Of a stretch of DNA of 64,000 bases, positions 8,370 through 16,728 are shown piece by piece (the first letter of the stretch is position 1; the number at the start of each line of letters is the position of its first letter). Under the pieces are notes generated by a model. That model was given only the letters and a program-made list of their open reading frames with translations. It made no database searches and was not told where the DNA came from. Made by a program: the position numbers and the translations under genes. Source of the stretch: Prado023 sp963774745 (GTDB lineage Bacteria > Actinomycetota > Actinomycetes > S36-B12 > CAIYMF01); assembly GCA_963774745.1 (NCBI GenBank), contig CAVZGE010000003.1:372001-436000 (forward strand). Reading direction: 5' to 3'.

Positions 8370-10559
8370 TCAGCGGCTGACGACGCGCAGCAGCTTCGCG
8401 CTGAAGGGCGGCATCGGCATAGCCGTGCCGTGCGTACGCGGGTGGCCCACCTCGCCGGCGAAGCCTCCGACGGTGTCGACGACCACCTGGTAGTCGGTCC
8501 CGAACGGCTCTCCGGGCAGCAGGAACGTGCCGGAGTGCCCGCTGCCGTTGAGCACCAGCAGGAAGGGGTCGTCGGAGAGCCTCTCCCCGCGCGGCCCGCG
8601 CGTCTGGAGCTCCCCGGACAGGTACATGCCGATCAGTCGGTTGTCACTGAAGTGCCAGTCGACCTCGGTGAACTCGCGCCCGTCGCCGCGCAACCACGCG
8701 AGGTCCTTGGCCCGTCCGGGGTCCGGCGCCGTGCCCTCGAAGTAGTACGGCCGCGCGAACACCGGGTGGTTGCGGCGCAGGTGGATGACCCCGGCGGTGA
8801 AGGCGAGCAGGTCGCGCTGCCAGGCGTCGAGATCCCAGTCGACCCAGGAGATCTCGTTGTCCTGGCAGTAGGCGTTGTTGTTCCCGCCCTGCGTGCGGCC
8901 CATCTCGTCGCCCGCGGTGAGCATCGGGACCCCCGTGCTCAGCAGGAGCGTGGTGAGCAGGTTGCGGACCTGACGCTGGCGCAGGGCGTTGATGTCGGGA
9001 TCCTCGGTCTCGCCCTCGACCCCGTGGTTCCACGAGCGGTTGTTGTCGGTCCCGTCGCGGTTGTGCTCCTTGTTGACCAGGTTGTGCTTGTGCGAGTAGG
9101 TGGTGAGGTCGCGCAGGGTGAATCCGTCGTGGGCGGTCACGAAGTTGATGGAGGCGAACGGTGCGCGACCCTCGCTGGCGTACAGGTCGGCGGAGCCGGT
9201 CAGGCGCCAGCCGAGCTCGGAGAGCGCCCCGTAGCCGCGCCAGTAGTCGCGGGTGCAGTCGCGGAACTTGTCGTTCCACTCGGTCCACAGCGGTGGGAAC
9301 TCGCCGACCTGATAGCCCCCGGCGCCGATGTCCCACGGCTCGGCGATGAGCTTGATGGTCCGCAGGACGGGGTCCTGCTGGATGGTCGACATGAACGAGC
9401 CGAGCATGTCGACGTCATGGAAGGAGCGCGCCAGGGCGCTGGCGAGGTCGAACCGGAAGCCATCGACGTGCATCTCGGTGACCCAGTAGCGCAAGGAGTC
9501 CATGATCAGCTGCAGCACGTGCGGCTGCGAGGCGTCCGGGGTGTTGCCGCACCCGGTGTAGTCGGCGTACTGCCGACCATGGCTCAGGCGGTAGTAGCCC
9601 TCGTTGTCGATGCCGCGGAAGTTCAGCGTGGGTCCCTGCTCGTTGCCCTCGGCCGTGTGGTTGTAGACCACGTCGAGGATCACCTCGAGGCCGGCGGCGT
9701 GCAGGGCGCGCACCATCTCCTTGAACTCGGTGACCTGCTGCCCACGGCTGCCCGAGGCGCTGTAGGCCGCATGGGGGGCGAAGAACCCGAGGGTGTTGTA
9801 GCCCCAGTAGTTGGTCAGGCCGTGGGAGAGGACGTGGTCCTCACTGATGAAGTGGTGGATCGGCAGCAGCTCCACGGCCGTGACGCCGAGCCCGGTGAGG
9901 TGATCGACGATCGCCGGATGGGCCAACCCGGCGTAGGTCCCGCGCAACTGCTCGGGCACACCGGGATGGCTCATCGTCAGGCCCTTGAGGTGCGCCTCGT
10001 AGATGACGGTCTGCGTCCACGGCGTGTTCGGCCGGGTGTCGCCGCGCCAGTCGAACTCGCCGTCGGCCACGACCACGCACCGCGGTACATAGGGCGCGGA
10101 GTCGCGGTCGTCGCGGACCGTGTCGTCATGGCCCACGTGGCCGCGCGTGGCCGGGTGCGCGACGTACTCACCCTCGATCGCGCGGGCGTAGGGGTCCATC
10201 AGCAGCTTGGCGCTGTTCCAGCGATCCCCGCGCCACGGGTCCCAGGGCCCATGGACGCGGAAGCCGTACCGGTCGCCGGCTCGCATGCCCGGCACATAGC
10301 CGTGGAACGTGTGGAATGTCGTCTCCGCCAGGGCGACCCGTCGCTCGCGCCCGTCCTCGTCGAAGAGGCACAGGTCCACCGCGTGCGCTCCCTCGGACCA
10401 CACGGCGACGTTCGCGCCGTTCGCGTCGAGGGTGACGCCCAGGGGGTTCCAGGTGCCGGGCCACGCATCCGGCAGCTGCTCCGCCGCCAGGGACAGGGCG
10501 CTCACCGACACGATCCCGTCGCCAATGGCTCCACCGAGCCCCTCCATGCCTCCGTGCAC
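8370..10559 (-). CDS. glgX: Glycogen debranching enzyme
   Basis: This 729-residue GH13 enzyme hydrolyses alpha-1,6 branch points of glycogen or limit dextrin. It has an N-terminal beta-sandwich domain (residues about 30-140, WPGTWNPLGVTLDANGANVA) and then the catalytic barrel with EVILDVVYNHTAEG, VDGFRFDLASAL (nucleophile Asp), KLIAEPWD (acid/base Glu) and FVTAHDGFTL (His-Asp pair). The debranching-type segment HNRDGTDNNRSWNHG is present. Start choice: GTG 10559 has TACCCT ending 6 nt upstream, fitting a leaderless transcript; ATG 10547 with GGAGG very close is the alternative. It faces the beta-glucosidase tail to tail and complements glgE/glgB in storage-glucan turnover. Confidence 0.93.
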   Translation of the reverse strand: MHGGMEGLGGAIGDGIVSVSALSLAAEQLPDAWPGTWNPLGVTLDANGANVAVWSEGAHAVDLCLFDEDGRERRVALAETTFHTFHGYVPGMRAGDRYGFRVHGPWDPWRGDRWNSAKLLMDPYARAIEGEYVAHPATRGHVGHDDTVRDDRDSAPYVPRCVVVADGEFDWRGDTRPNTPWTQTVIYEAHLKGLTMSHPGVPEQLRGTYAGLAHPAIVDHLTGLGVTAVELLPIHHFISEDHVLSHGLTNYWGYNTLGFFAPHAAYSASGSRGQQVTEFKEMVRALHAAGLEVILDVVYNHTAEGNEQGPTLNFRGIDNEGYYRLSHGRQYADYTGCGNTPDASQPHVLQLIMDSLRYWVTEMHVDGFRFDLASALARSFHDVDMLGSFMSTIQQDPVLRTIKLIAEPWDIGAGGYQVGEFPPLWTEWNDKFRDCTRDYWRGYGALSELGWRLTGSADLYASEGRAPFASINFVTAHDGFTLRDLTTYSHKHNLVNKEHNRDGTDNNRSWNHGVEGETEDPDINALRQRQVRNLLTTLLLSTGVPMLTAGDEMGRTQGGNNNAYCQDNEISWVDWDLDAWQRDLLAFTAGVIHLRRNHPVFARPYYFEGTAPDPGRAKDLAWLRGDGREFTEVDWHFSDNRLIGMYLSGELQTRGPRGERLSDDPFLLVLNGSGHSGTFLLPGEPFGTDYQVVVDTVGGFAGEVGHPRTHGTAMPMPPFSAKLLRVVSR

Positions 10560-10565
10560 GCGCCA

Positions 10566-10571
10566 AGGGTA
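10566..10571 (-). promoter_or_regulatory. -10 hexamer of a leaderless glgX promoter
   Basis: TACCCT on the reverse strand ends 6 nt before GTG 10559. No Shine-Dalgarno sequence precedes that start. Confidence 0.5.
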
Positions 10572-10620
10572 CCTGCGCCTGCACGATCGGGCCCGTTGCC
10601 GTGCCGTTCGACCCGGTGGC

Positions 10621-10626
10621 TAGGCT
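10621..10626 (+). promoter_or_regulatory. -10 hexamer for the enoyl-CoA hydratase gene
   Basis: TAGGCT fits TANNNT and would leave a leader of about 30 nt ending in AAGGAG before the ATG at 10665. The -35 region is not obvious. Confidence 0.4.
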
Positions 10627-10664
10627 CGAGCGTGCCCATGTGAGTCGCTGAGAAGGAGTGCGCC

Positions 10665-11465
10665 ATGTCCGCTGACGTTGTCGTCCAGGGTGAGCTGACC
10701 CGGGTGGAGCTCGAGGCAGGCGTGGCCACGCTGCGCCTGGACCGGCCCCCGGTGAACGCCCTGAACCTGGCGATGCAGGAGGAGATCCTGGCCGCAGCGC
10801 GCTGGATGACGCACTCGAGCGAGGTGCGCGCGGTCGTCATCTACGGCGGACCCCGGATGTTCGCGGCCGGCGCCGACATCAAGGAGATGGCGGCGATGTC
10901 CTACCAGGACATGGCCGGCGCCTCGCACCTGTTGCAGGAGTCGTTCAACGCGGTGGCCGCCCTGCCGATGCCGGTCGTGGCCGCGGTCACCGGCTTCGCC
11001 CTCGGCGGTGGGTGCGAGCTGGCGCTGTGCGCCGACCTGCGGGTCGTCGGCGAGCGGGCCAAGCTCGGTCAGCCGGAGGTGCTCCTGGGCGTGATCCCCG
11101 GTCTGGGCGGGTCCCAGCGGCTTCCGCGGCTGGTCGGCCCCTCGCGGGCCAAGGACATGATCCTGACCGGCCGGTATGTCGGGGCCGAGGAGGCGATGGC
11201 CTTCGGGCTCGCCGACCGGGTCGTCCCGGATGAGGCCGTCCACGACGAGGCGCTGGCCCTGGCCCAGCAGTTCGCCGCCGGCGCCCCCCTGGCCCTGGCT
11301 GCGGCCAAGCGCGCGGTCAACCAGGGCCTGGAGGTGGACATCGCCACCGGGTGCCAGATCGAGCGACTGGAGTTCGCCGGCCTCTTCGCCACCGACGACC
11401 GTCGCATCGGAATGGAGTCCTTCCTGGCACAGGGCGCAGGGAAGGCGACCTTCACGGGAAGCTGA
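10665..11465 (+). CDS. Enoyl-CoA hydratase/isomerase family protein (crotonase)
   Basis: This 266-residue cytoplasmic enzyme has the crotonase fold; the likely reaction is hydration of trans-2-enoyl-CoA in fatty acid degradation. Visible landmarks are the CoA/oxyanion segment FAAGADIKEMA, the GFALGGGCELALCADLRV stretch carrying one catalytic Glu, and GQPEVLLGVIPGLGG carrying the second Glu region. Both Glu positions are kept, which favours a true hydratase over the many non-hydratase crotonases. AAGGAG precedes the ATG. The gene stands alone between the divergent glgX and a small NAD(P)-binding protein, so context adds no substrate information. Confidence 0.88.
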   Translation: MSADVVVQGELTRVELEAGVATLRLDRPPVNALNLAMQEEILAAARWMTHSSEVRAVVIYGGPRMFAAGADIKEMAAMSYQDMAGASHLLQESFNAVAALPMPVVAAVTGFALGGGCELALCADLRVVGERAKLGQPEVLLGVIPGLGGSQRLPRLVGPSRAKDMILTGRYVGAEEAMAFGLADRVVPDEAVHDEALALAQQFAAGAPLALAAAKRAVNQGLEVDIATGCQIERLEFAGLFATDDRRIGMESFLAQGAGKATFTGS

Positions 11466-11568
11466 TTCCACGGCTGGCGCCGGCCGCGGCGCGCACCAGC
11501 GCGGCCGGCTGGTCGCCGCGTCCGGTGCGTCGTGATGGGATGTGCTCCTACCAGAGGGAGGCATCACG

Positions 11569-12180
11569 ATGCAGGTGACGGTGTTCGGGGCGGCGGGCGG
11601 AACGGGGCGGCACGTGGTCGACCAGGCGCTGGCTGCCGGCCACGACGTGACGGTGCTGGTGCGCGATCCCCAGAGGCTGGGCCAGGTCGATCCTCGGGTG
11701 ACGGTCGAGGTCGGTGACGCCCGGGATCCCGAGGCGGTCGCCCGTGCGGTCACGGGGACGCACGGTGTCATCAGCACCATCGGTGGGCAGGGGATGGGGC
11801 GCTCGACGGCCATCACCGACGCCGTGACCACCATCGTCGCCGGGGTGCCGGCGGGGACCCGCCTGCTGGCCGTCAGCACAGTCGGGGCCGGTGACTCCGG
11901 ATCCCAGATGCCGCGCGCCGTCCGCATGACGGTCGGGGTGATGCTGCGCAACGCGATCGCGGACCACAACGGCCAGGAGCGCGCCATCATGGCCAGCGAC
12001 CTCGACTGGACGATCGCCCGCTGCGTGGGACTCACCGACGACACAGCCTCCGGCGAGGTCCATGTCCTGACCGAGGGCAGGGTCGGCGGCTCCCGGATCG
12101 CCCGGGCCGACGTCGCGCGGTGGCTGGTCGAGCAGCTGGAGCAGGGCACGTACGCAAGGCGGGCGGTCTCGCTCTGGTAG
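11569..12180 (+). CDS. NAD(P)-binding Rossmann protein (atypical short-chain dehydrogenase type)
   Basis: This 203-residue protein has the dinucleotide-binding loop VFGAAGGTGRHVV at residues 4-16 and the layout of the NmrA-like/BVR-B subgroup of atypical dehydrogenases (VLVRDPQRLG, VTVEVGDARDPEAV, then GTHGVISTIGGQG). No classical YxxxK catalytic pair is evident, so it may be a redox sensor or an NADPH-dependent reductase; I cannot assign a substrate. The ATG at 11569 follows GAGGGAGG. It lies 103 bp after the crotonase gene and is followed by two hairpins, so it probably ends a transcript. Confidence 0.78.
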   Translation: MQVTVFGAAGGTGRHVVDQALAAGHDVTVLVRDPQRLGQVDPRVTVEVGDARDPEAVARAVTGTHGVISTIGGQGMGRSTAITDAVTTIVAGVPAGTRLLAVSTVGAGDSGSQMPRAVRMTVGVMLRNAIADHNGQERAIMASDLDWTIARCVGLTDDTASGEVHVLTEGRVGGSRIARADVARWLVEQLEQGTYARRAVSLW

Positions 12181-12196
12181 GCGGCTGACCCTTCGG

Positions 12197-12213
12197 CGGG
12201 GCGTCGCGCCCCG
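12197..12213 (+). terminator. Short GC hairpin
   Basis: CGGGGCG and CGCCCCG form a perfect 7-bp stem around TCG, 16 bp after the NAD(P)-binding gene. No U tract follows, as is common for actinobacterial terminators. Confidence 0.45.
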
Positions 12214-12235
12214 ACTGCTGCTGGGACTGACGCAC

Positions 12236-12281
12236 GGCGCAGCCCCGCCATCGACGGGGGATGCAATGGCGGGGCTGCGCC
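12236..12281 (+). terminator. Long perfect inverted repeat, probable terminator
   Basis: The arms 12236-12251 (GGCGCAGCCCCGCCAT) and 12266-12281 are exact reverse complements over 16 bp with a 14-nt loop. It lies between the NAD(P)-binding gene and the pgsA2-like gene, and separates the accessory segment from the conserved array that follows. Confidence 0.7.
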
Positions 12282-12348
12282 AGCCACATTACACCCTGGT
12301 CCGGCGCTGGGGGAGGGTGACGCAACCGCTCCCATGATCCCTTCGGGG

Positions 12349-12354
12349 TAGGCT
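12349..12354 (+). promoter_or_regulatory. -10 hexamer for the pgsA2-like array
   Basis: TAGGCT lies 19 nt before the ATG at 12374, after the long hairpin. A weak GAGG at 12367-12370 could serve as ribosome site. No -35 box is recognised. Confidence 0.35.
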
Positions 12355-12373
12355 TCGGACAGCATCGAGGTGG

Positions 12374-12988
12374 ATGGGGCGAGCCATGCGCGTGCAGGAG
12401 CCGGCGGTCCGGACCGACCTGGTCTGGACCGTGCCCAACGTCCTGAGCGGCATCCGCCTGCTGACGATCCCGCTGTTCGCCTGGTTGGCGCTGGTGGCCG
12501 AGCAGGACGCAGCAGCAGCGCTGGTCCTCGCCCTCGGGGGGATCACCGACTTCTTCGACGGCATGCTGGCCCGGCGCTGGAACCAGGTGACCCGCCTCGG
12601 CCAGCTGCTCGATCCCATCGCGGATCGCCTGTCGACCGTCACAGTGCTCGTCGTCTTCCTCGTCCGGGATGTGGTCCCGCTGTGGTTCGTGGCCCTCCTG
12701 GTGCTGCGCGATGCCGTGCTCGCAGTGGAGATGGGGCGGCTCAAGGGCCGGGGCATCACCGGCCTCCCGGTCAACTTCATCGGCAAGGCGGCCACCTTCA
12801 ACCTGATGCTCTCGTTCCCCTTGCTCCTCTGGGGTGCCGATGCTGCGTCCGGCGTCGAGCAGCTCGCGCGGGTCGCCGGGTGGGCCTTCGCCCTGTGGGG
12901 GACGGGCCTGTACCTCTACAGCGGCCTGCTGTACGTCCGGCAGACCCGGGCGGTGCTCGCCGAGCTGCCCGCCGCGGCCGGGGCCTGA
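12374..12988 (+). CDS. CDP-alcohol phosphatidyltransferase family protein (PgsA2-like)
   Basis: This 204-residue integral membrane enzyme carries the family signature DG-AR-G-D-D: ITDFFDGMLARRWNQVTRLG followed by QLLDPIADR, where the Asp residues bind metal and CDP. Several hydrophobic segments follow. The family makes phospholipids by replacing CMP of a CDP-lipid with an alcohol such as glycerol-3-phosphate or inositol-phosphate. The acceptor is not evident here; the gene is the positional equivalent of pgsA2 (Rv1822) of Mycobacterium tuberculosis, since the DUF881 genes follow. The nucleotidyltransferase gene starts 5 bp downstream, so they are probably one transcript. ATG 12374 is used; an in-frame ATG at 12386 is possible. 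Confidence 0.85.
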   Translation: MGRAMRVQEPAVRTDLVWTVPNVLSGIRLLTIPLFAWLALVAEQDAAAALVLALGGITDFFDGMLARRWNQVTRLGQLLDPIADRLSTVTVLVVFLVRDVVPLWFVALLVLRDAVLAVEMGRLKGRGITGLPVNFIGKAATFNLMLSFPLLLWGADAASGVEQLARVAGWAFALWGTGLYLYSGLLYVRQTRAVLAELPAAAGA

Positions 12989-12993
12989 TCAGC

Positions 12994-15492
12994 ATGCGCG
13001 CCGTCGTGATGGCCGGCGGTGAGGGCACCCGCCTGCGTCCCCTGACCACGAATGTGCCCAAGCCGCTCCTTCCGGTCGTGGGCGAGCCGATCATGGGCCA
13101 CCTGCTGCGCCTGCTCAACCGGCACGGCATCGACCAGGCGGTTGTGACCGTGCAGTACCTGGCGGCGAGCATCCGCTCCTACTTCGGGGATGGCGACGAG
13201 TACGGCGTGCGACTGTCCTACGCCACCGAATCGGTCCCCCTGGGCACAGCCGGCAGCGTGAAGAACGCCGAGCAGGGTCTGGCTGGCGAGCCGTTCCTCG
13301 TGGTCTCCGGCGACGCGCTGACCGATATCGACCTCACGGCGCTGGTGGCCTTCCACCAGCGGACCGGGGCCATGGTGACGGTCGCCCTGGCCCGCAAGCC
13401 CAACGTGATCGAGTTCGGGAACGTGATCACCGCCGAGGACGGACGGATCGAGCGGTTCATCGAGAAGCCCACATGGGGCCAGGTGTTCTCCGACACCGTC
13501 AACACGGGCATCTACGTGATGGCCCCCGAGGTCCTGGACCTCGTCCCAGCCGACGAGAAGGTGGACTGGTCGGCGGACATCTTCCCGAAGCTGATGGCGG
13601 CGGGGGAGGCCATCTACGGCTACGTGACGGATCGGTACTGGGAGGACGTCGGGACGATCGACAGCTACCTGTCCGTGCAGGGCGACGTCCTGCGGGGCCG
13701 CGTGGATGCGCAGGTGGGCGGCTTCGAGGTCGCCCCGCAGGTGTGGCTGGGGGAGGGGGCGGTGGTCGACCAGGGCGGCACCCTGGAGTCTCCGTGCTTC
13801 GTGGGCGCGCATGCGCGCGTGGAGGCCGGCTGCGTGGTCGGACCCGGCACGGTGCTGGGCAGCAACGTGGTCCTGCGCCGGGGGGCGCGGGTGGTGGGGT
13901 CCCTGCTCGACACCAGCGTGTATGTCGACGTCGGATCGGAGATCACCGGGGCACTCATCGGGCGCTCGTGCGAGATCCGGGCACGCGTGCGAGTCGCGGT
14001 CGGGGCAGTCATCGCCGACCAGTGCGTGCTCGGCGAGGAGGTCCAGGTGGGGGCTGGGGTCCATGTGTACCCGGCCAAGGAGATCGAGCCCGGCGCGATC
14101 ATCAGCGACAACGTCATCTGGGAGGCCCAGGCGCACCGCTCCCTCTTCGGGCCGCGTGGCGTGAGCGGGATCGTGAACCTCGACATCACCCCCGAGATGG
14201 TCGTCCGGCTCGCGGCGGCCTACGCGGCGCTGCTGCCCAAGGGATCGACGGTGACGGTCGGCCGGGATCACTCGCGCGCCGCACGGGCGATGAACCGGTG
14301 CCTTGCCGGGTCCCTGACCGCGGCCGGGCTCAGCGTGCGCGACCTGCGGATCGCCCCGCTGCCCGTGGTGCGCACCGACACCGCGCGCGCGGCGCAGGGC
14401 GGGGTCTACCTGCGCACGACCCTCGGGGTCCCCGAGAGCCTGGACCTGCTCCTGCTGGACCGGACCGGCTCGGACCTCTCGGTCCCCGAGCGCCAGCGCC
14501 TGGAACGGATCCTGGTGCGCCGGGACTTCCGCCGGGCCTTCCCGGGGGAGATCGGCGACATCCACACCCCGCACCGGTCCCTGGACGAGTACGCCGTGCA
14601 GCTGGCCGGCTCCGTGGACACCTCAGGGGTCTGCGAGGCGGGGCTGAAGGTGGTCGTGGACACCGGTGCCGGGGCTGCCTCCCTGGTGCTCCCGCGGGTG
14701 CTGTCCGCCCTGGCGGTCAGCGTCCTGACCGTCAACAACCGGCTCGACGAGGACAACCCCACCTCGACCGGCCCGGCCTACCACGCGGCGATGGCGCGCC
14801 TGGCCGACCTCGTGTCGTCCTCACGGTCCGACCTCGGCGTGCGCTTCGACCCGACCGGTGAGCGGCTGTCCATGGTCGACGAGACGGGCCGTCCGTTCGA
14901 CCACGGACGAGCGCTGCTCGTGATGCTGGACCTGGTGGCAGCGGAGCGCAGGAGCGGGGTGATCGCCCTGCCGGCGCATACGACCCGTGTGGCCGAGGAG
15001 GTCACGAGCTACCACTCGGTGGGCGTTGTCTGGACCGGGTCATCCACCGCCGCGCTCTGCGCACAGGCGCGGGTCACGCCGAACCTGATCTTCGCCGGTG
15101 ACGGCAGCGGGGGCTTCATCGTGCCGGAGATGGGCCCGAACGTGGACGGACTGGCGGCGTTCGTCCGCCTGGTGGGCATGGTCGCGCGCACGAAGCTGAC
15201 CCTGTCCGCGATCGACCGGCGCATCCCGCAGGTCCACATGGCCAGGTCCGCGGTCCCGACACCCTGGGCTCGTCGTGGGGCGGTCATGCGCTCCCTGGTG
15301 GAGACCGCGGGGGAGCGCGTCGTCGACACGGCCGAGGGCGTGCGGATCCAGGAGCTCGATAGCAGCTGGGTGCTGGCGGTCCCCGACCAGTCCGAGGCGG
15401 TGATCCGGCTGTGGGTCGAGGCCGCCACCGCGGAGCGAGCAGACGGCCTGCTCGCCGAGTGGTACGCCCTCATCGAGTCCGGCGCGCAGTGA
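12994..15492 (+). CDS. Sugar-1-phosphate nucleotidyltransferase with C-terminal degenerate phosphomannomutase domain
   Basis: The 832-residue fusion starts with a nucleotidyltransferase domain (residues 1-230; VMAGGEGTRLRPLTTNVPKP is the NTP-binding loop, VVSGDALTDIDL the metal site). A hexapeptide-repeat section follows (about 255-370). The last 450 residues have the phosphohexomutase architecture. The first domain looks active and probably makes GDP-mannose or another NDP-sugar for envelope glycans. The mutase part lacks the standard motifs: the phosphoserine loop is replaced by YLRTTLGVPE, the metal motif reads RFDPTGERL, and the phosphate-binding loop reads AVPDQSEAVIR. The ATG at 12994 puts VVMAGGEGTR at residue 4. 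Comparable long guanylyltransferases sit beside the same pgsA-like gene in Streptomyces. The nucleotide and sugar specificity are inferred. Confidence 0.85.
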   Translation: MRAVVMAGGEGTRLRPLTTNVPKPLLPVVGEPIMGHLLRLLNRHGIDQAVVTVQYLAASIRSYFGDGDEYGVRLSYATESVPLGTAGSVKNAEQGLAGEPFLVVSGDALTDIDLTALVAFHQRTGAMVTVALARKPNVIEFGNVITAEDGRIERFIEKPTWGQVFSDTVNTGIYVMAPEVLDLVPADEKVDWSADIFPKLMAAGEAIYGYVTDRYWEDVGTIDSYLSVQGDVLRGRVDAQVGGFEVAPQVWLGEGAVVDQGGTLESPCFVGAHARVEAGCVVGPGTVLGSNVVLRRGARVVGSLLDTSVYVDVGSEITGALIGRSCEIRARVRVAVGAVIADQCVLGEEVQVGAGVHVYPAKEIEPGAIISDNVIWEAQAHRSLFGPRGVSGIVNLDITPEMVVRLAAAYAALLPKGSTVTVGRDHSRAARAMNRCLAGSLTAAGLSVRDLRIAPLPVVRTDTARAAQGGVYLRTTLGVPESLDLLLLDRTGSDLSVPERQRLERILVRRDFRRAFPGEIGDIHTPHRSLDEYAVQLAGSVDTSGVCEAGLKVVVDTGAGAASLVLPRVLSALAVSVLTVNNRLDEDNPTSTGPAYHAAMARLADLVSSSRSDLGVRFDPTGERLSMVDETGRPFDHGRALLVMLDLVAAERRSGVIALPAHTTRVAEEVTSYHSVGVVWTGSSTAALCAQARVTPNLIFAGDGSGGFIVPEMGPNVDGLAAFVRLVGMVARTKLTLSAIDRRIPQVHMARSAVPTPWARRGAVMRSLVETAGERVVDTAEGVRIQELDSSWVLAVPDQSEAVIRLWVEAATAERADGLLAEWYALIESGAQ

Positions 15493-16364
15493 TGTCCGGC
15501 CCGACGCCAGCCACCCCGACCGCGGCGGCCGACCGGCCGGGCCCGAGCGCCCGGGAGCGGCTGAACCTGATCGACCAGATAACCGGTGCCGCGGTGGCCA
15601 GCGACTACGCGGAGATGCCCGACCAGCGCCCCGGCGAGTCGCGCCGCCAGCGAGTCCTCGTCGCGGCGGTTGCGCTCGCCCTCGCTGGCTTCGTCCTCGC
15701 GCTGGGCATCTCCGAGCGGGTCCTCAACGATCCGGTCGTCAACGAGCAGCGGTCCGCCCTGGCGGAACGGATCTCATCGGCTGATGCCCGCAATGAGACG
15801 CTGATCGAGGAGGTCGGCGCCCTGCGCCGCGACCTGACGGCGGCCCGCGCGGACAACCTCCGGGCCACGGTCGCAGGGGCCGTGCTCGCCGCCGAGATCC
15901 AGGATCTCGAGCTGGCGACGGGCTATTCCGCCGTCGAGGGGCCCGGGGCTGTGGTCACCCTCACGGACCCACCCGTCACGGAGGGCGAGCAGGGCACGGA
16001 TGTTGAGCGGGTTCTCGACAGCGACATCCAGCGCGCCGTGAACGGGCTGTGGTCGGCGGGGGCCGAGGCGATCGCCGTGAACGGCCAGCGACTCACAGCT
16101 CAGTCGGCCATCCGCTCGGCCGCCGGGGCCATCCTGGTCAACTACCGGCCGCTGAAGCCGCCCTACCGGGTGGAGGCGATCGGCCCCCCGGACCTCACCG
16201 AGAGGTTCCAGGGCACTGCCGACGCCCAGGAGCTGGCCAGTGTGTCCGAGCAGTTCGGCATAGGCTTGCAGACGGAGTCCGTCGACGGGCTCAGCCTGCG
16301 GTCGGCGACCTCCCCGCTCCCCTCGGACGCGGAGGTCGTCGGACCCGAGGAGCGGACCGACTGA
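15492..16364 (+). CDS. DUF881 family membrane-anchored protein (first copy)
   Basis: This 290-residue protein has a cytoplasmic N-terminal tail, one membrane segment (about residues 56-72, VAAVALALAGFVLALGI), a coiled-coil-prone stretch (about 80-125) and the DUF881 domain (GPGAVVTLTDPP, ALLSAGAEAIAVNGQRL-like segment and ILVNYRPLKPPYRVEAIGP). Its function is unknown. In Actinomycetota two DUF881 genes flank a small basic protein gene next to pgsA2, as here. The start ATG overlaps the stop of the nucleotidyltransferase gene (TGATG). A peri-membrane envelope or division role is only a guess from the neighbourhood. Confidence 0.85.
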   Translation: MSGPTPATPTAAADRPGPSARERLNLIDQITGAAVASDYAEMPDQRPGESRRQRVLVAAVALALAGFVLALGISERVLNDPVVNEQRSALAERISSADARNETLIEEVGALRRDLTAARADNLRATVAGAVLAAEIQDLELATGYSAVEGPGAVVTLTDPPVTEGEQGTDVERVLDSDIQRAVNGLWSAGAEAIAVNGQRLTAQSAIRSAAGAILVNYRPLKPPYRVEAIGPPDLTERFQGTADAQELASVSEQFGIGLQTESVDGLSLRSATSPLPSDAEVVGPEERTD

Positions 16365-16395
16365 TGCGTGCACTCGTAGGTGAGGGGGAGGGCTG

Positions 16396-16728
16396 ATGAT
16401 CGCACTCATCGGGCTCGTCATCGGGGTGATGGCCGGGCTCGTCCTCGAGCCCACCGTCCCCATCTGGCTCGAGCCGTACCTGCCGATCGCCGTGATCGCC
16501 GCCCTCGACGCGGTCGTGGGCGCCACCCGGGCGCTGCTCGACGGCGTGTTCCGGGATCGGGTGTTCGTGATCTCCTTCCTGAGCAACGTGGTGGTCGCCG
16601 CGTTCATCGTGTGGATCGGCGACCTGCTCGGTGTCGGCAGCCAGATGTCCACCGGGGTCGTCGTCGTCCTGACGATGCGCATCTTCGCCAACGCGGCCGC
16701 CATCCGCCGTCACATCCTCAAGGCATGA
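16396..16728 (+). CDS. sbp: Small basic protein, DUF1290 family
   Basis: This 110-residue protein has about three hydrophobic segments (IALIGLVIGVMAGLVL at the start, YLPIAVIAALDAVVGA, FLSNVVVAAFIVWIGDLL) and the conserved GATRALLDGVFRDRVFVISF stretch of the Sbp family. Bacillus sbp lies beside division genes; the biochemical role is unknown. The ATG at 16396 follows GGGGGAGG. The gene sits between the two DUF881 genes and its TGA overlaps the second one's ATG, so the three probably act together in the membrane. Confidence 0.9.
   Translation: MIALIGLVIGVMAGLVLEPTVPIWLEPYLPIAVIAALDAVVGATRALLDGVFRDRVFVISFLSNVVVAAFIVWIGDLLGVGSQMSTGVVVVLTMRIFANAAAIRRHILKA

Noticed and set aside
12370..15492. A 1040-residue reading frame covering the pgsA2-like and nucleotidyltransferase genes
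   Set aside because: Its first 208 codons are out of frame with the phosphatidyltransferase signature; the real start is ATG 12994 with VVMAGGEGTR near the N-terminus.
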